64,000 nt of DNA from an uncultured Rhodocyclaceae bacterium (GCA_934271525.1 CAKQRL010000011.1:1-64000); one strand, 5' to 3'. Shown: positions 16,415 through 25,081, counted from the stretch's first letter. Made by a program: numbers and translations. The notes: generated by a model from the letters alone, not told the origin.

Positions 16415-17119
16415 ATGAGCAGCACAAGCACAGCCAGCGCAATGTTTGATGCCATCAACAAGGCAAATGGCGTAACAACAACCTCTGCGTCCTCTAAGAA
16501 CACATCAACGGCAGAAGCGATGCAAGAGCAATTTTTAACGCTTTTGATGGCGCAACTGCAAAATCAAGACCCGCTTAATCCTTTGGAAAATTCGGAATTA
16601 ACCAGCCAACTTTCGCAAATCAATATGGTTTCGGGCATTCAAAGTGTGAATACCAGTTTGCAAACCTTGTTGAAAAGTTTTAACGATTCGCAATCTTTGC
16701 AAGCGGCAGCTTTAATCGGCAAAAATGTGCTGGTGCCGGGCAATTCTTTGCCGCTTGCGGTGGATTCGGAGGGCAAAACCAACGGTGCTATTGCTGGCTT
16801 AATGTTAGAAAGCCCGGCGGATAAAGTAACCGTAACCATTAAAAATGCGGCGGGGCAGGTTGTTTCAACAAGCGAACTCGGTTCGCAAAAAGCCGGTGTT
16901 GTTAGCTTTGCTTGGGATGGCAAGGATTCAACAGGCAAAACAATGGCGGCGGGCAATTATTCTTATAGCGTTGAAGCCACGCAAGGCGGGCAAAAGGTGA
17001 ATGTAACGCCAATGCAATATGGCACAGTTTATGCCTTATCTCGAGACAACGGCGGCAGTTTTGTTTTGGATTTGGGTTCTTCCAAAGTCAGCCTGCAAGA
17101 TGTTCAACAGATTATTTAA
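16415..17119 (+). CDS. flgD: Flagellar hook-capping protein FlgD
   Basis: Scaffold that caps the growing hook, so that FlgE subunits polymerise under it; 234 residues. The N-terminal signature QEQFLTLLMAQLQNQDPLNP lies near residues 37-56. A Tudor/FnIII-like C-terminal part includes the FAWDGKDSTG motif. An AAGGAG site lies ten bases before the ATG. Confidence 0.94.
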   Translation: MSSTSTASAMFDAINKANGVTTTSASSKNTSTAEAMQEQFLTLLMAQLQNQDPLNPLENSELTSQLSQINMVSGIQSVNTSLQTLLKSFNDSQSLQAAALIGKNVLVPGNSLPLAVDSEGKTNGAIAGLMLESPADKVTVTIKNAAGQVVSTSELGSQKAGVVSFAWDGKDSTGKTMAAGNYSYSVEATQGGQKVNVTPMQYGTVYALSRDNGGSFVLDLGSSKVSLQDVQQII

Positions 17120-17131
17120 AGAGGTGCAAAA

Positions 17132-18460
17132 ATGGCTTTCCAACAAGGTTTAAGCGGATTGAATGTTTCATCCAAAGCAATTGATGTGACCAGCCACAAC
17201 ATTGCCAATTCGGCAACCGTGGGTTACAAAACCTCCCGTGCGCATTTTGGGGATATGTATGCCAATTCCTTAGGAATAGCATCTGCCAACCAAGTTGGCA
17301 TTGGTGCGAACTTGCTTGCCGTGCAACAGGATTTTAACCAAGGCAACACCACGTCCACTTCCAATTCTTTGGATTTGGCAATCAACGGCGGCGGTTTTTT
17401 TAGGGTGTTGGATTACAACGGCTCGGTTTCTTACACCCGCAACGGGCAGTTTCATTTGAATAACGAAGGTTATGTGGTCAATGACCAAGGTTATTTTTTA
17501 ACGGGTTTTCCAGCGGTCAATGGTGTGATTCAATCCGTTACGCCACAAGAAATTCACGTCTCCAACGCCAACATTCCGCCAATGGCAACGGGCAAAAATG
17601 GCGCAGCCAATAAAAATGGCGTTGCCGCTGGGTTAAACTTGGATTCTCGAGCAACGCTTCCAGCGGCAACGTGGACGACAGGTGCTACAACTAATCCTGA
17701 CGGCACTGTAACAATCACGCAAGGCACGTGGTCGCCAAACGTGAATACTTACAACGAAACCACCTCTGTTGATGTTTACGATTCTTTGGGCAACGCACAC
17801 ACGCTTTCGTTTTATTTTGTCAAAAACCAAGCGACTAATTCTTGGCAAGTGCATGCCAACGTGGATAACACAAGCGATGCTTTTGTAACGGGTTTTCCAA
17901 AAACTATCGCTTTTAACCAAAACGGTGAAATGCAAACGGCTATGCCTTTTGATGTTTCTATTGATTTGGCTGGAATTAACAAAGCATTAGGATTGCCTGA
18001 TAATGGGGCAACAACGCCTTTGACTTTCCCCGTTGATTTTTCAGGCACAACGCAATTTGCCAGCAATTTCACCATCAATTCTTTAAGCCAAGATGGTTAC
18101 GCTTCGGGTTACATCACAGGTTTGTCGGTGAGTGAAGATGGCATTGTGTTGGGCAATTACAGCAATGGACAAAGTTTTTCGCTAGGTCAAGTAGCCTTGG
18201 CTAGTTTTATGAACCCCAATGGTTTGGAAGCCGTTGGTGGCAATCAATGGCGGGAAACCATTGCATCAGGTGCGCCGTTGCTGGGCAAACCGCAATCGTC
18301 CAACTTGGGGCTTATCAAATCTTCCATGATTGAAGAATCCAATGTGGATTTAACCAACGAGTTGGTGAATTTGATTACTTTTCAGCGCAACTACCAAGCC
18401 AATGCGCAAAGCATTCAAACCCAAGACCAAATTATGCAAACCATTGTGAATTTGCGTTAA
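17132..18460 (+). CDS. flgE: Flagellar hook protein FlgE
   Basis: Main subunit of the hook, the universal joint outside the cell; 442 residues, a common length. The N-terminus MAFQQGLSGLNVSSKAID and the SHNIANSATVGYKTSRAHF motif match the family. The C-terminal rod domain ends NYQANAQSIQTQDQIMQTIV. The variable surface domain lies between about residues 150 and 340. Confidence 0.95.
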   Translation: MAFQQGLSGLNVSSKAIDVTSHNIANSATVGYKTSRAHFGDMYANSLGIASANQVGIGANLLAVQQDFNQGNTTSTSNSLDLAINGGGFFRVLDYNGSVSYTRNGQFHLNNEGYVVNDQGYFLTGFPAVNGVIQSVTPQEIHVSNANIPPMATGKNGAANKNGVAAGLNLDSRATLPAATWTTGATTNPDGTVTITQGTWSPNVNTYNETTSVDVYDSLGNAHTLSFYFVKNQATNSWQVHANVDNTSDAFVTGFPKTIAFNQNGEMQTAMPFDVSIDLAGINKALGLPDNGATTPLTFPVDFSGTTQFASNFTINSLSQDGYASGYITGLSVSEDGIVLGNYSNGQSFSLGQVALASFMNPNGLEAVGGNQWRETIASGAPLLGKPQSSNLGLIKSSMIEESNVDLTNELVNLITFQRNYQANAQSIQTQDQIMQTIVNLR

Positions 18461-18469
18461 AGGTGAATA

Positions 18470-18517
18470 AAAATCCACGGTAAACCTTAAAAAAATTTGA
18501 AGTTTACCGTGGAAAAA
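18470..18517. repeat. Convergent repeat pair R14 inside the flagellar operon
   Basis: Cores 18474-18485 and 18502-18513, with a short centre (about 16 bases). This is the tightest pair in the window. It lies between flgE and flgF and could attenuate transcription. Confidence 0.9.
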
Positions 18518-18540
18518 ACAAAGAAAAAGAAAAAAGAATA

Positions 18541-19281
18541 ATGGATAAATTGCTTTACACCGCAATGACCGGTGCCAAACACACCTTTTTGCAACAAGCG
18601 GGTGTTTCCAACAATCTTGCCAATGTTTCAACCATCGGTTTTAAAGCGATGGAACACCGTTTTCGGGCGGTGGAAGTTCAACAATCCGAATCGGCGTATG
18701 CAAGCAGGGCATTTGTGGTGGATGCATCTGTTGCCAATGTTTTTGATGAAGGGCCTTTGCAATTTACAGGCAATCCTTTGGATATTGCAGTAGACGGCAA
18801 AGGTTGGATTGCCGTGCGGGATTCTGCCGGGCAAGAAGCTTACACACGTGCTGGTGCTTTGATGATTGATTCGGATGGCATTTTGCGCACCAAATCAGGC
18901 AATGCGGTATTAGGTGATGGCGGCGATGATATTGTGATTCCGCCCGAAAATGCCATTGAAATTGGCGCAGATGGTTCCATTACCGCAACGCCTACTACTG
19001 GCAATTTGAATCAAGCCAATGTGGTTGGCCGCATTAAATTGGTTAATCCAGATGAAGGCGTTTTGCAGCGCGGAGCAGATGGTTTTTTTCGCGGTGGCAC
19101 GGGAGAATTGGATGAAAACGTGCGCTTGGCAAGTGGCGTGTTGGAACAAAGCAACGTCAATGTAACAGATGCCATTGTGAATTTAATTAGTTTATCTCGG
19201 CAATTTGAATTGCAAATCCAAATGATGCAAAGCGCCGATGAAAACGCACAACGGGCAGACCAACTGCTCTCTTTAACTTAA
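18541..19281 (+). CDS. flgF: Flagellar basal-body rod protein FlgF
   Basis: Proximal rod protein of 246 residues. MDKLLYTAMTGAKHTFLQQ starts the protein, and VSNNLANVSTIGFKAMEHRF is the rod signature. The central sequence contains GNPLDIAVDGKGWIAV, and the C-terminus has LEQSNVNVTDAIVNLISLSR. The A-rich leader before the ATG has a GAAAAAAGAA-like purine tract and not a strong AGGAG. Confidence 0.94.
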   Translation: MDKLLYTAMTGAKHTFLQQAGVSNNLANVSTIGFKAMEHRFRAVEVQQSESAYASRAFVVDASVANVFDEGPLQFTGNPLDIAVDGKGWIAVRDSAGQEAYTRAGALMIDSDGILRTKSGNAVLGDGGDDIVIPPENAIEIGADGSITATPTTGNLNQANVVGRIKLVNPDEGVLQRGADGFFRGGTGELDENVRLASGVLEQSNVNVTDAIVNLISLSRQFELQIQMMQSADENAQRADQLLSLT

Positions 19282-19298
19282 TAAAAGGAAAATAACAA

Positions 19299-20084
19299 AT
19301 GGTTCGCTCACTTTATATTGCCCGCACGGGGTTGGACGCGCAACAAACCAATTTAGATGTGATTTCTAATAACCTTGCCAATGTTTCAACTTATGGTTTC
19401 AAGCGTGCAAAAGCGCATTTTCAAGATTTGCTCTACCAAAACTTGCGCCAAGCGGGCGCGCAATCTTCTGGGCAAACGCAAATTCCAACGGGTTTGCAGT
19501 TGGGCGTTGGGGTAAAACCGGTTTCTACTTCGCGCATTTTTATTCAAGGACCATTGACGAAAACCGAAAATTCTTTGGATATTGCCATTTCAGGCGAAGG
19601 TTTTTTTCAAATTCAATTGCCCGATGGCACCACAGCTTACACGCGCGATGGCGGTTTCACGCGCGATTCAAACGGGCAAGTGGTCACCCAAGATGGTTAT
19701 GCGTTGATTCCGTCTATCACCATTCCAGAAAATGCTTTAAAAATCACCGTTGCAAGCACGGGTGAAGTTAGCGTCACACTCCCGGGCGCCATCGCCACGC
19801 CCACCGTTTTGGGACAGTTGCAATTGGCAACTTTTATTAACCCCACGGGTTTGCAAAGCATTGGCAAAAATTTGTTTTTGGAAACGGCGGCTTCTGGCGT
19901 GCCAACGCCCAACATTCCGGGTTCAAACGGAGCAGGGCTTTTGGAACACGGCTTTGTGGAAGATTCCAATGTGAATGTGGCAGAAGAAATGGTGGCGATG
20001 ATCATCACGCAACGCGCTTATGAAATCAACGCAAAAGCCATTACCACATCAGACAATATGCTGGCACGATTAGTGCAATTGTAA
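19299..20084 (+). CDS. flgG: Flagellar distal rod protein FlgG
   Basis: Distal rod subunit, 261 residues, close to the invariant family length. Signatures are MVRSLYIARTGLDAQQTNLD at the N-terminus, NNLANVSTYGFKRAKAHFQD, and EEMVAMIITQRAYEINAKAI at the C-terminus. AAAGGAAAA lies before the ATG. Confidence 0.96.
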   Translation: MVRSLYIARTGLDAQQTNLDVISNNLANVSTYGFKRAKAHFQDLLYQNLRQAGAQSSGQTQIPTGLQLGVGVKPVSTSRIFIQGPLTKTENSLDIAISGEGFFQIQLPDGTTAYTRDGGFTRDSNGQVVTQDGYALIPSITIPENALKITVASTGEVSVTLPGAIATPTVLGQLQLATFINPTGLQSIGKNLFLETAASGVPTPNIPGSNGAGLLEHGFVEDSNVNVAEEMVAMIITQRAYEINAKAITTSDNMLARLVQL

Positions 20085-20118
20085 AGCCATTGAGGTCATA
20101 TTTTAGGAAGTTTTAACC

Positions 20119-20304
20119 ATGGATAAAAATATTGAAATTGTGGAATTAAAAGAAGTGGAAGTCTTAAACGCTGAAAAAAAAGAAGCCTTGGACGAATCAC
20201 TGCAAAAATCCACGGTCAACCTGCAAAATTTTTCAAAAAAATACGCCGCCAATTGTGGCAATTCGGCGATGTTGGCAGCCGCATTGAGCGCTTTGCTTTC
20301 TTAG
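20119..20304 (+). CDS. Small orphan protein between flgG and flgH
   Basis: A 61-residue frame with a good AGGAAG site eight bases before the ATG. It lies in the flagellar operon 34 bases after flgG and 12 before flgH. The product is acidic in its first half and ends in a hydrophobic AMLAAALSALLS stretch. A repeat unit makes up residues about 30-42 (KSTVNLQNFSKK). I know no flagellar protein like it. It could be a small regulator, a chaperone-like factor or a remnant; the ribosome site favours translation. Confidence 0.6.
   Translation: MDKNIEIVELKEVEVLNAEKKEALDESLQKSTVNLQNFSKKYAANCGNSAMLAAALSALLS
20205..20241 (-). repeat. Single repeat unit R15 in the orphan gene
   Basis: Core TCCACGGTCAAC at 20209-20220, with the AATTTTTCAAAAAAAT tract following. 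The unit provides about a fifth of this small gene. Confidence 0.88.
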
Positions 20305-20316
20305 GGTTTTAAAAGA

Positions 20317-21015
20317 ATGAAATCATCAAAAAAAATCGCCGTTTACCGTGGAAAATCATCAGCAATTTTGATGCTAACGGCGGCAATTCTTTGCGCTTGC
20401 ACCAGCGTGCCTGCCACCAACGTGCATCAGCCGATGAGTGTTCGCCCGAATCCGCAAAACACGGCGCTTGCAGGCGATGGTTCTATTTATCAAGCGCGCA
20501 CAATGCGCCCACTTTTTGAAGATCGGCGCGCCCGAATGGTAGGCGATACTTTAACCGTGCTTTTAACCGAAACCACTTCGGCGTCAACCAGCGGTTCCAA
20601 CAATTTGGAGCGCACCAGTGGCGCATCGTCTAGCATCGCGGCGATGGGCAAAGTGCCAATGGCAACGTTGACCAACAATTTTAACGTTGGCTACCAATCC
20701 GATACGCAATTTGATGCCAGCGGCGCGGCATCCAATACCAACAGTTTTTCGGGCAGCATTACGGTGACCGTCATTGATGTTTACCCCAACGGCAACCTGT
20801 TGGTATCCGGCGAAAAACAAATTGCCATCGGGCGTGAAACGCAATATGTGCGGCTATCTGGCGTTGTGAATCCAACCTTTTTGGGCGTGAATAACCAAAT
20901 CAATTCCACGCAAGTGGCAGACGCGCGCATTGAATACAAAGGCAATGGACCTATTGATGAAGCCAGCGCAATGGGTTGGCTTGCCCGCTTTTTCTTGAGC
21001 ATTATGCCGTTTTAA
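20317..21015 (+). CDS. flgH: Flagellar L-ring lipoprotein FlgH
   Basis: Outer-membrane ring lipoprotein through which the rod passes; 232 residues. The signal peptide is n-region MKSSKKIAVYRGKSS, a hydrophobic core, and ILCAC at the lipidation site. The mature part has the family motifs YQARTMRPLFEDRRARMVGD and SGEKQIAIGRETQYVRLSG. Repeat unit R16 encodes VYRGK in the signal peptide, read in a different frame from the coding units elsewhere. Confidence 0.94.
   Translation: MKSSKKIAVYRGKSSAILMLTAAILCACTSVPATNVHQPMSVRPNPQNTALAGDGSIYQARTMRPLFEDRRARMVGDTLTVLLTETTSASTSGSNNLERTSGASSSIAAMGKVPMATLTNNFNVGYQSDTQFDASGAASNTNSFSGSITVTVIDVYPNGNLLVSGEKQIAIGRETQYVRLSGVVNPTFLGVNNQINSTQVADARIEYKGNGPIDEASAMGWLARFFLSIMPF
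20326..20356 (+). repeat. Single repeat unit R16 in the FlgH signal peptide
   Basis: Core GTTTACCGTGGA at 20341-20352, after CAAAAAAAATC. The reading frame gives Val-Tyr-Arg-Gly-Lys. Confidence 0.88.
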
Positions 21016-21031
21016 AAAAGAGAGAAAAAAA

Positions 21032-22129
21032 ATGAAAAAACTTTTGGCTTTAATAATGAGCGTTATTTTATTTGCACCTGTTGCCAACGCCGAGCGCATT
21101 AAAGATTTGGCAACCATTGCAGGCGTGCGGCAAAATCAGTTGGTTGGTTACGGTTTGGTTGTGGGTTTGGATGGCTCGGGCGACCAAACCACGCAAACGC
21201 CTTTTACCGCGCAAAGCATTGGTAATATGTTGGCGCAAATGGGTGTGAATATGACGGCAGATGAATCGCGCAGTCTGCAACTCAAAAACGTGGCTGCTGT
21301 GATGGTTACTGCGCAACTGCCTGCTTTTGCACAACCCGGCCAACAGTTGGATGTGAATGTGGCAAGCATTGGTAATGCCAAAAGTTTGAGCGGCGGCGTG
21401 TTGGTTTTAACGCCTTTAAAAGGGGCAGACGGGCAAGTTTACGCCATGGCACAAGGCAATGTGGTTTTGGGGCAAGAAGGCGCATCGCCCGGTGGCGCCA
21501 GAATTACGCCGAATAACAAAGCCTCGGCGCGCATTCCATCGGGCGCCACGGTTGAGCGCACCGTTCCCACCAATGTTGGCCAGAGCGGGCTTGTTTATTA
21601 CGAATTAAAACGCACGGATTTTTCCACTGCCAACATTTTGGCAAATGCCATCAACAAAAATTTTGGAAAGAACACAGCGCAGGCGTTGGATGGCAGAAGA
21701 ATCGTTGTTAAAGTGCCGCAAATTGCCGGCGAGCGCGTTGCATTTTTGGGACGTGTTGAAAATTTAGAAATTGCCGCCGCGCCGCTTTTGGCAAAGGTGA
21801 TTATTAACCCGCGCACGGGTTCTGTTGTGATGAATCAACGCGTGCAGTTGGAATCTTGCGCCATTGCACACGGCAATTTGTCGCTTGTGGTAGATGACCG
21901 CTCCACCACGCTTGGCAAGGATATGGGCATTTCCTTTGTTAAAACCGACCCTGATGATCCCGAAGATGTGCGCACGCACCCAACCTTGCTTGGAGTCAAC
22001 GAAGGTGCGAATCTTGCCGAAGTTATCAATGCGTTGAATGCTTTGGGTGCCACGCCAGCTGATTTGCTTGCCATTTTGCAAGCGATGAAAGCCGCAGGTT
22101 CTTTAAAAGCCGATTTGGAAGTGATTTAA
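21032..22129 (+). CDS. flgI: Flagellar P-ring protein FlgI
   Basis: Periplasmic ring protein around the rod; 365 residues with a cleavable signal peptide ending near VANAERIKDLA. Characteristic stretches are RQNQLVGYGLVVGLDGSGDQ and NPRTGSVVMN. It lies 16 bases after flgH, behind an AGAGAG-type site. FlgA, which helps P-ring assembly, is encoded at 59.2 kb. Confidence 0.95.
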   Translation: MKKLLALIMSVILFAPVANAERIKDLATIAGVRQNQLVGYGLVVGLDGSGDQTTQTPFTAQSIGNMLAQMGVNMTADESRSLQLKNVAAVMVTAQLPAFAQPGQQLDVNVASIGNAKSLSGGVLVLTPLKGADGQVYAMAQGNVVLGQEGASPGGARITPNNKASARIPSGATVERTVPTNVGQSGLVYYELKRTDFSTANILANAINKNFGKNTAQALDGRRIVVKVPQIAGERVAFLGRVENLEIAAAPLLAKVIINPRTGSVVMNQRVQLESCAIAHGNLSLVVDDRSTTLGKDMGISFVKTDPDDPEDVRTHPTLLGVNEGANLAEVINALNALGATPADLLAILQAMKAAGSLKADLEVI

Positions 22130-22133
22130 AAAA

Positions 22134-23333
22134 ATGCGTGCCGCCGCTTTTGATGTTAACGGTTTAAATGCGCTGCGCAACACGCAAAAGGCGCAAACGC
22201 CAGAAGGCGTGAAAGAAATGGCGCGTCAATATGAATCGCTTTTTTTGCAAACGATGATGAAAACAATGCGCGCAACCGTTCCACAAGATGGCTTTTTGGC
22301 AAACGATGCGCAAAAAACTTACACAAGTTTGTTGGACCAAGAATTCGCCGCAATGATGGCAAACACCAAAAACGGCGCGGGTTTTGCCAAAAGCATTGAA
22401 AAACAACTGGCAAGGCAAATGGGCGTGAATATGGAATCGGCAAAATCTGCCGATTCTGCCGATGCTGAAAATTCCAAAATTTTAGAAAATCTTGAAAATC
22501 TTGGCGTTTTTGAAAATAAGGAATCGGCAAAAACTCTTCAATCGGCAGAATCTTCAAAATCGGCAAAAGCTGCCGATGTAACTTCGCTTAATATTTTTAC
22601 GCGCAATGTTGCAAACGAATTGCCAAGCGTTGTTGAAAGCACAAGCACCGAATCCACAAATTTTGAAAATATTGCCTGCGCCACGGCGTATAGCCCGCTT
22701 TTTGAAATTGTGGATTTGCTCCATCCCAAAAAAGCGGATGTTGAAAAAAAACAAAGGTTTACCGTGGAAAATCAAAACACGTCCACGTTTTGCGCCAATT
22801 TTTCAAACAATGCCAGAGCGACCAAACTTTCTGCTGAAATTGCCGCTGCCGATTTGAACGCTGAAAAAAGCAATCTGCCCGCGCACGCGCGCGCGTTTAT
22901 TCAAAACGTTTGGTCGGATGCACAAAGTGCCGCGGAAAAATCGGGTTTAAACGCCACGCACATTGTGGCGCACGCGGCACTAGAAAGTGGTTGGGGGCGA
23001 CATCAGCCCGGGGGCGATAGCTTTAATTTGTTTGGCATCAAGGCGAATCGCGCATGGGATGGCAAACGCGTGGTTGCGCGCACCACGGAATTTGAAAATG
23101 GCGCGGCGGTGTCCAAATTAGAAGAATTTCGCGCTTATGATTCGTATCGCGATGCCTTTTTGGATTACGCCGATTTTTTGCAGAAAAACCCGCGCTACGC
23201 CGAAGTAATTAGCGCCCAAAACGGCAACGATTTTGCCAAAAACTTGCAAAAAGCGGGTTATGCAACCGACCCCGATTACGCCAAAAAACTTCAACGCACC
23301 ATCTCCCGCACAGAAGAATACCTGCGTATTTAA
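22134..23333 (+). CDS. flgJ: Flagellar rod-capping muramidase FlgJ
   Basis: Two-domain protein of 399 residues. The N-terminal rod-binding domain (about 20-105) contains ARQYESLFLQTMMKTMRATV. The C-terminal glucosaminidase domain (about 255-399) has the catalytic region HAALESGWGRHQPGG. Between them lies an unusually long linker of about 140 residues, with Ser/Ala/Lys/Asp-rich repeats. Repeat unit R17 encodes RFTVENQN near residue 210. It is the last gene of the operon, followed by a terminator; flgK and flgL do not follow. Confidence 0.93.
   Translation: MRAAAFDVNGLNALRNTQKAQTPEGVKEMARQYESLFLQTMMKTMRATVPQDGFLANDAQKTYTSLLDQEFAAMMANTKNGAGFAKSIEKQLARQMGVNMESAKSADSADAENSKILENLENLGVFENKESAKTLQSAESSKSAKAADVTSLNIFTRNVANELPSVVESTSTESTNFENIACATAYSPLFEIVDLLHPKKADVEKKQRFTVENQNTSTFCANFSNNARATKLSAEIAAADLNAEKSNLPAHARAFIQNVWSDAQSAAEKSGLNATHIVAHAALESGWGRHQPGGDSFNLFGIKANRAWDGKRVVARTTEFENGAAVSKLEEFRAYDSYRDAFLDYADFLQKNPRYAEVISAQNGNDFAKNLQKAGYATDPDYAKKLQRTISRTEEYLRI
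22739..22772 (+). repeat. Single repeat unit R17 in the flgJ linker
   Basis: GTTGAAAAAAAA tract and core GTTTACCGTGGA at 22757-22768, encoding Phe-Thr-Val-Glu-Asn. Confidence 0.9.
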
Positions 23334-23360
23334 TTTCCAAAAAATCCCAAAAAGAATAAA

Positions 23361-23390
23361 AAAAATCCACGGTCGACGTGGATTTTTTTT
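23361..23390 (+). terminator. Terminator of the flg operon built from a degenerate repeat unit
   Basis: AAAAATCCAC / GTGGATTTTT with loop GGTCGAC, followed by T residues. The left arm plus loop reads TCCACGGTCGAC, one mismatch from the repeat core (R18). A repeat unit thus seems to have become a compact terminator. Confidence 0.82.
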
Positions 23391-23446
23391 GAAAATGTTT
23401 CAAAAAATAAAAGTAAATTTCATTTAAAAAACAAATTGATTTTATT

Positions 23447-23662
23447 TTACGAACAAGAATTTTTGCCGTTTTTTAATTTGCAAATGGGGCAATACGGTTT
23501 CATTTTCTTTTTAAGAAAATACAAAGGGCAAAAGCCAACTAATCCGGTTAAAAGCGGAATCAGGCCTAATAAACCCCAATAATTTTCATAATATCCGCCA
23601 ATGCCGAGAATAACAATTCCCAAAAAAAAACGAATGATTCTTTCAATTTTTCCAACGTTCAT
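23447..23662 (-). CDS. Small DUF2892-like inner-membrane protein
   Basis: A 71-residue protein with two hydrophobic segments (about 8-22 and 29-50) joined by a short loop. It resembles the DUF2892/YgaP membrane domain, in which such a pair often accompanies rhodanese. The C-terminus has Cys58-x-x-Cys61 and Cys70, plus Cys45 at the membrane edge, which might bind metal or react with sulfane sulfur. Start: ATG 23662 behind AAGGAG. It is last in the minus-strand group thioredoxin, SLAC1, DUF2892. Confidence 0.75.
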   Translation of the reverse strand: MNVGKIERIIRFFLGIVILGIGGYYENYWGLLGLIPLLTGLVGFCPLYFLKKKMKPYCPICKLKNGKNSCS

Positions 23663-23694
23663 TTTAAAACTCCTTTTGTTGTGATTAAAAAAAC

Positions 23695-24654
23695 TTATTT
23701 TTCTGCTTGGCAAATTTGTTTTTTATAAATGGCAATTAAAGTTTGAATGCCAACAAATAAAACACTTAAAAATGCCAAACAGAGTGCCAAAAAACCAAAA
23801 GTTGTTTGTTTTAATTCAAATGCGGACAATGAAAATGCGCTCAAAGGAAAACAAAATGCCCACCAAGATAATGCAAAAGGCGCATTGAAAACTTGTTTAA
23901 AATTGGGCAATAAAACAAACAACAACAATGCATAAAATAATGCAATGCAAAAAATCAAAATACTGAATATATTTTGCGGAAAAAATAAATTTAAATCTAT
24001 TGCCAAAATGCTGGGCGGCGCAATAAGAATAAATAAGGTTGGCAAAAATTTAACTGGTAAATTTTCTTCAAACAATAAACGTGAAAAAATCAATGTGGAT
24101 AAAATAATCCAAAAAAATGTTCCCACACTTAAAAAATAAAACAAAATCATTAAATTAAATTGTTGGTCAATGGAATGTGCAACCAAAGGCACAATTAAAT
24201 TGCCAACCATTGGAATAAACCAAGCAGGCGAAAGTTGCGCATGTTTTAAATGATTTAAAATCCAAAAACGCACAATAATTAAACTAAACAAACCTTGGAA
24301 TAATAAAGCAATTAAAAGCAAAGCAAAATCAACGCAATAAAATCTGCCTTTTAAAAACAAAGCAAACATCAATGTTGAAATAGACAAAGCGCCAAAGAAG
24401 TTGATTTTGATAGGATGTGAAAATTCTTCTTTTACATATTGAAAATAAAAAATGGTTTTTAATAAATAAAGCAACAAAAAAACAACAAAAACAATGCTTG
24501 AAAATAAACCAACGCCAAAATGCAAATTTAAAAAATAAGCACTAAAAAAATCAAATTGAGCGGCTTTTTTTAATGCCAAACTTAAACCAAACATTCCCAT
24601 TATGCTTGCAAAAAACATAATCGGAAAATGTTTTAAAGAGCGTTGGTTTTCCAT
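23695..24654 (-). CDS. SLAC1/TehA-family anion channel or transporter
   Basis: A 319-residue membrane protein with about ten hydrophobic helices. The N-terminal motif HFPIMFFASIMGMFGLSLAL is typical of the TDT/SLAC1/TehA family (tellurite resistance, C4-dicarboxylates, sulfite, chloride). The middle contains NHLKHAQLSPAWFIPMVGN, another family hallmark. It sits in an AT-rich cassette with thioredoxin and a Crp/Fnr regulator, which suggests sulfite or another small anion. That substrate is inferred, not seen. Confidence 0.8.
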   Translation of the reverse strand: MENQRSLKHFPIMFFASIMGMFGLSLALKKAAQFDFFSAYFLNLHFGVGLFSSIVFVVFLLLYLLKTIFYFQYVKEEFSHPIKINFFGALSISTLMFALFLKGRFYCVDFALLLIALLFQGLFSLIIVRFWILNHLKHAQLSPAWFIPMVGNLIVPLVAHSIDQQFNLMILFYFLSVGTFFWIILSTLIFSRLLFEENLPVKFLPTLFILIAPPSILAIDLNLFFPQNIFSILIFCIALFYALLLFVLLPNFKQVFNAPFALSWWAFCFPLSAFSLSAFELKQTTFGFLALCLAFLSVLFVGIQTLIAIYKKQICQAEK

Positions 24655-24688
24655 TTTTTTAATCTCTTTTTACAAGTTGTTTAAAAAA

Positions 24689-24997
24689 TCAAATCAATTT
24701 TTGAATGTATTTAATTAAAGCGGCTTTGCTTTGTGCGCCTTGAATGCGTTCAATTTCTTTAAAATCTTTTAAAAAAATCAAAGTCGGCACGGCGGTGATT
24801 TTAAATTTTTGTAATAAAGCAGGTTCTGATTCAACATCCACTTTGACAATTTTGATTTTTTCTTTAAAATCATTTTCAACTTCTTCCAAAATGGGTGAAA
24901 GTGCTTTGCAAGGGCCGCACCACGTGGCAAAAAAATCCACCAAAACCAAGCCATTTTGGCAAGTTTGTTCAAAGTTTGATTCGTTTAAAATTTGCAT
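24689..24997 (-). CDS. Thioredoxin
   Basis: A 102-residue cytoplasmic thiol-disulfide reductant. The active site WCGPC lies at residues 26-30 and the cis-proline motif AVPT near 70. An AAGGAGC site precedes the ATG. It is probably not the main cellular TrxA, since it belongs to an AT-rich accessory cassette and is divergent from the Crp/Fnr gene across 84 bases. Confidence 0.93.
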   Translation of the reverse strand: MQILNESNFEQTCQNGLVLVDFFATWCGPCKALSPILEEVENDFKEKIKIVKVDVESEPALLQKFKITAVPTLIFLKDFKEIERIQGAQSKAALIKYIQKLI

Positions 24998-25056
24998 TTT
25001 TTATGCTCCTTGATTGCAGAATGCGTTGAGTTTAAACGTTCCAAAACCGCCTTTCC

Positions 25057-25069
25057 GTAACAAAGTTAC
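25057..25069 (+). promoter_or_regulatory. Possible operator of the Crp/Fnr regulator
   Basis: GTAACAAAGTTAC is a perfect 5-3-5 inverted repeat. It lies between the divergent thioredoxin and Crp/Fnr genes, 12 bases before the regulator's ATG, where it could let the regulator control itself. It is shorter than classical Crp or Fnr sites. Confidence 0.45.
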
Positions 25070-25081
25070 ATTGAGGAAAAA

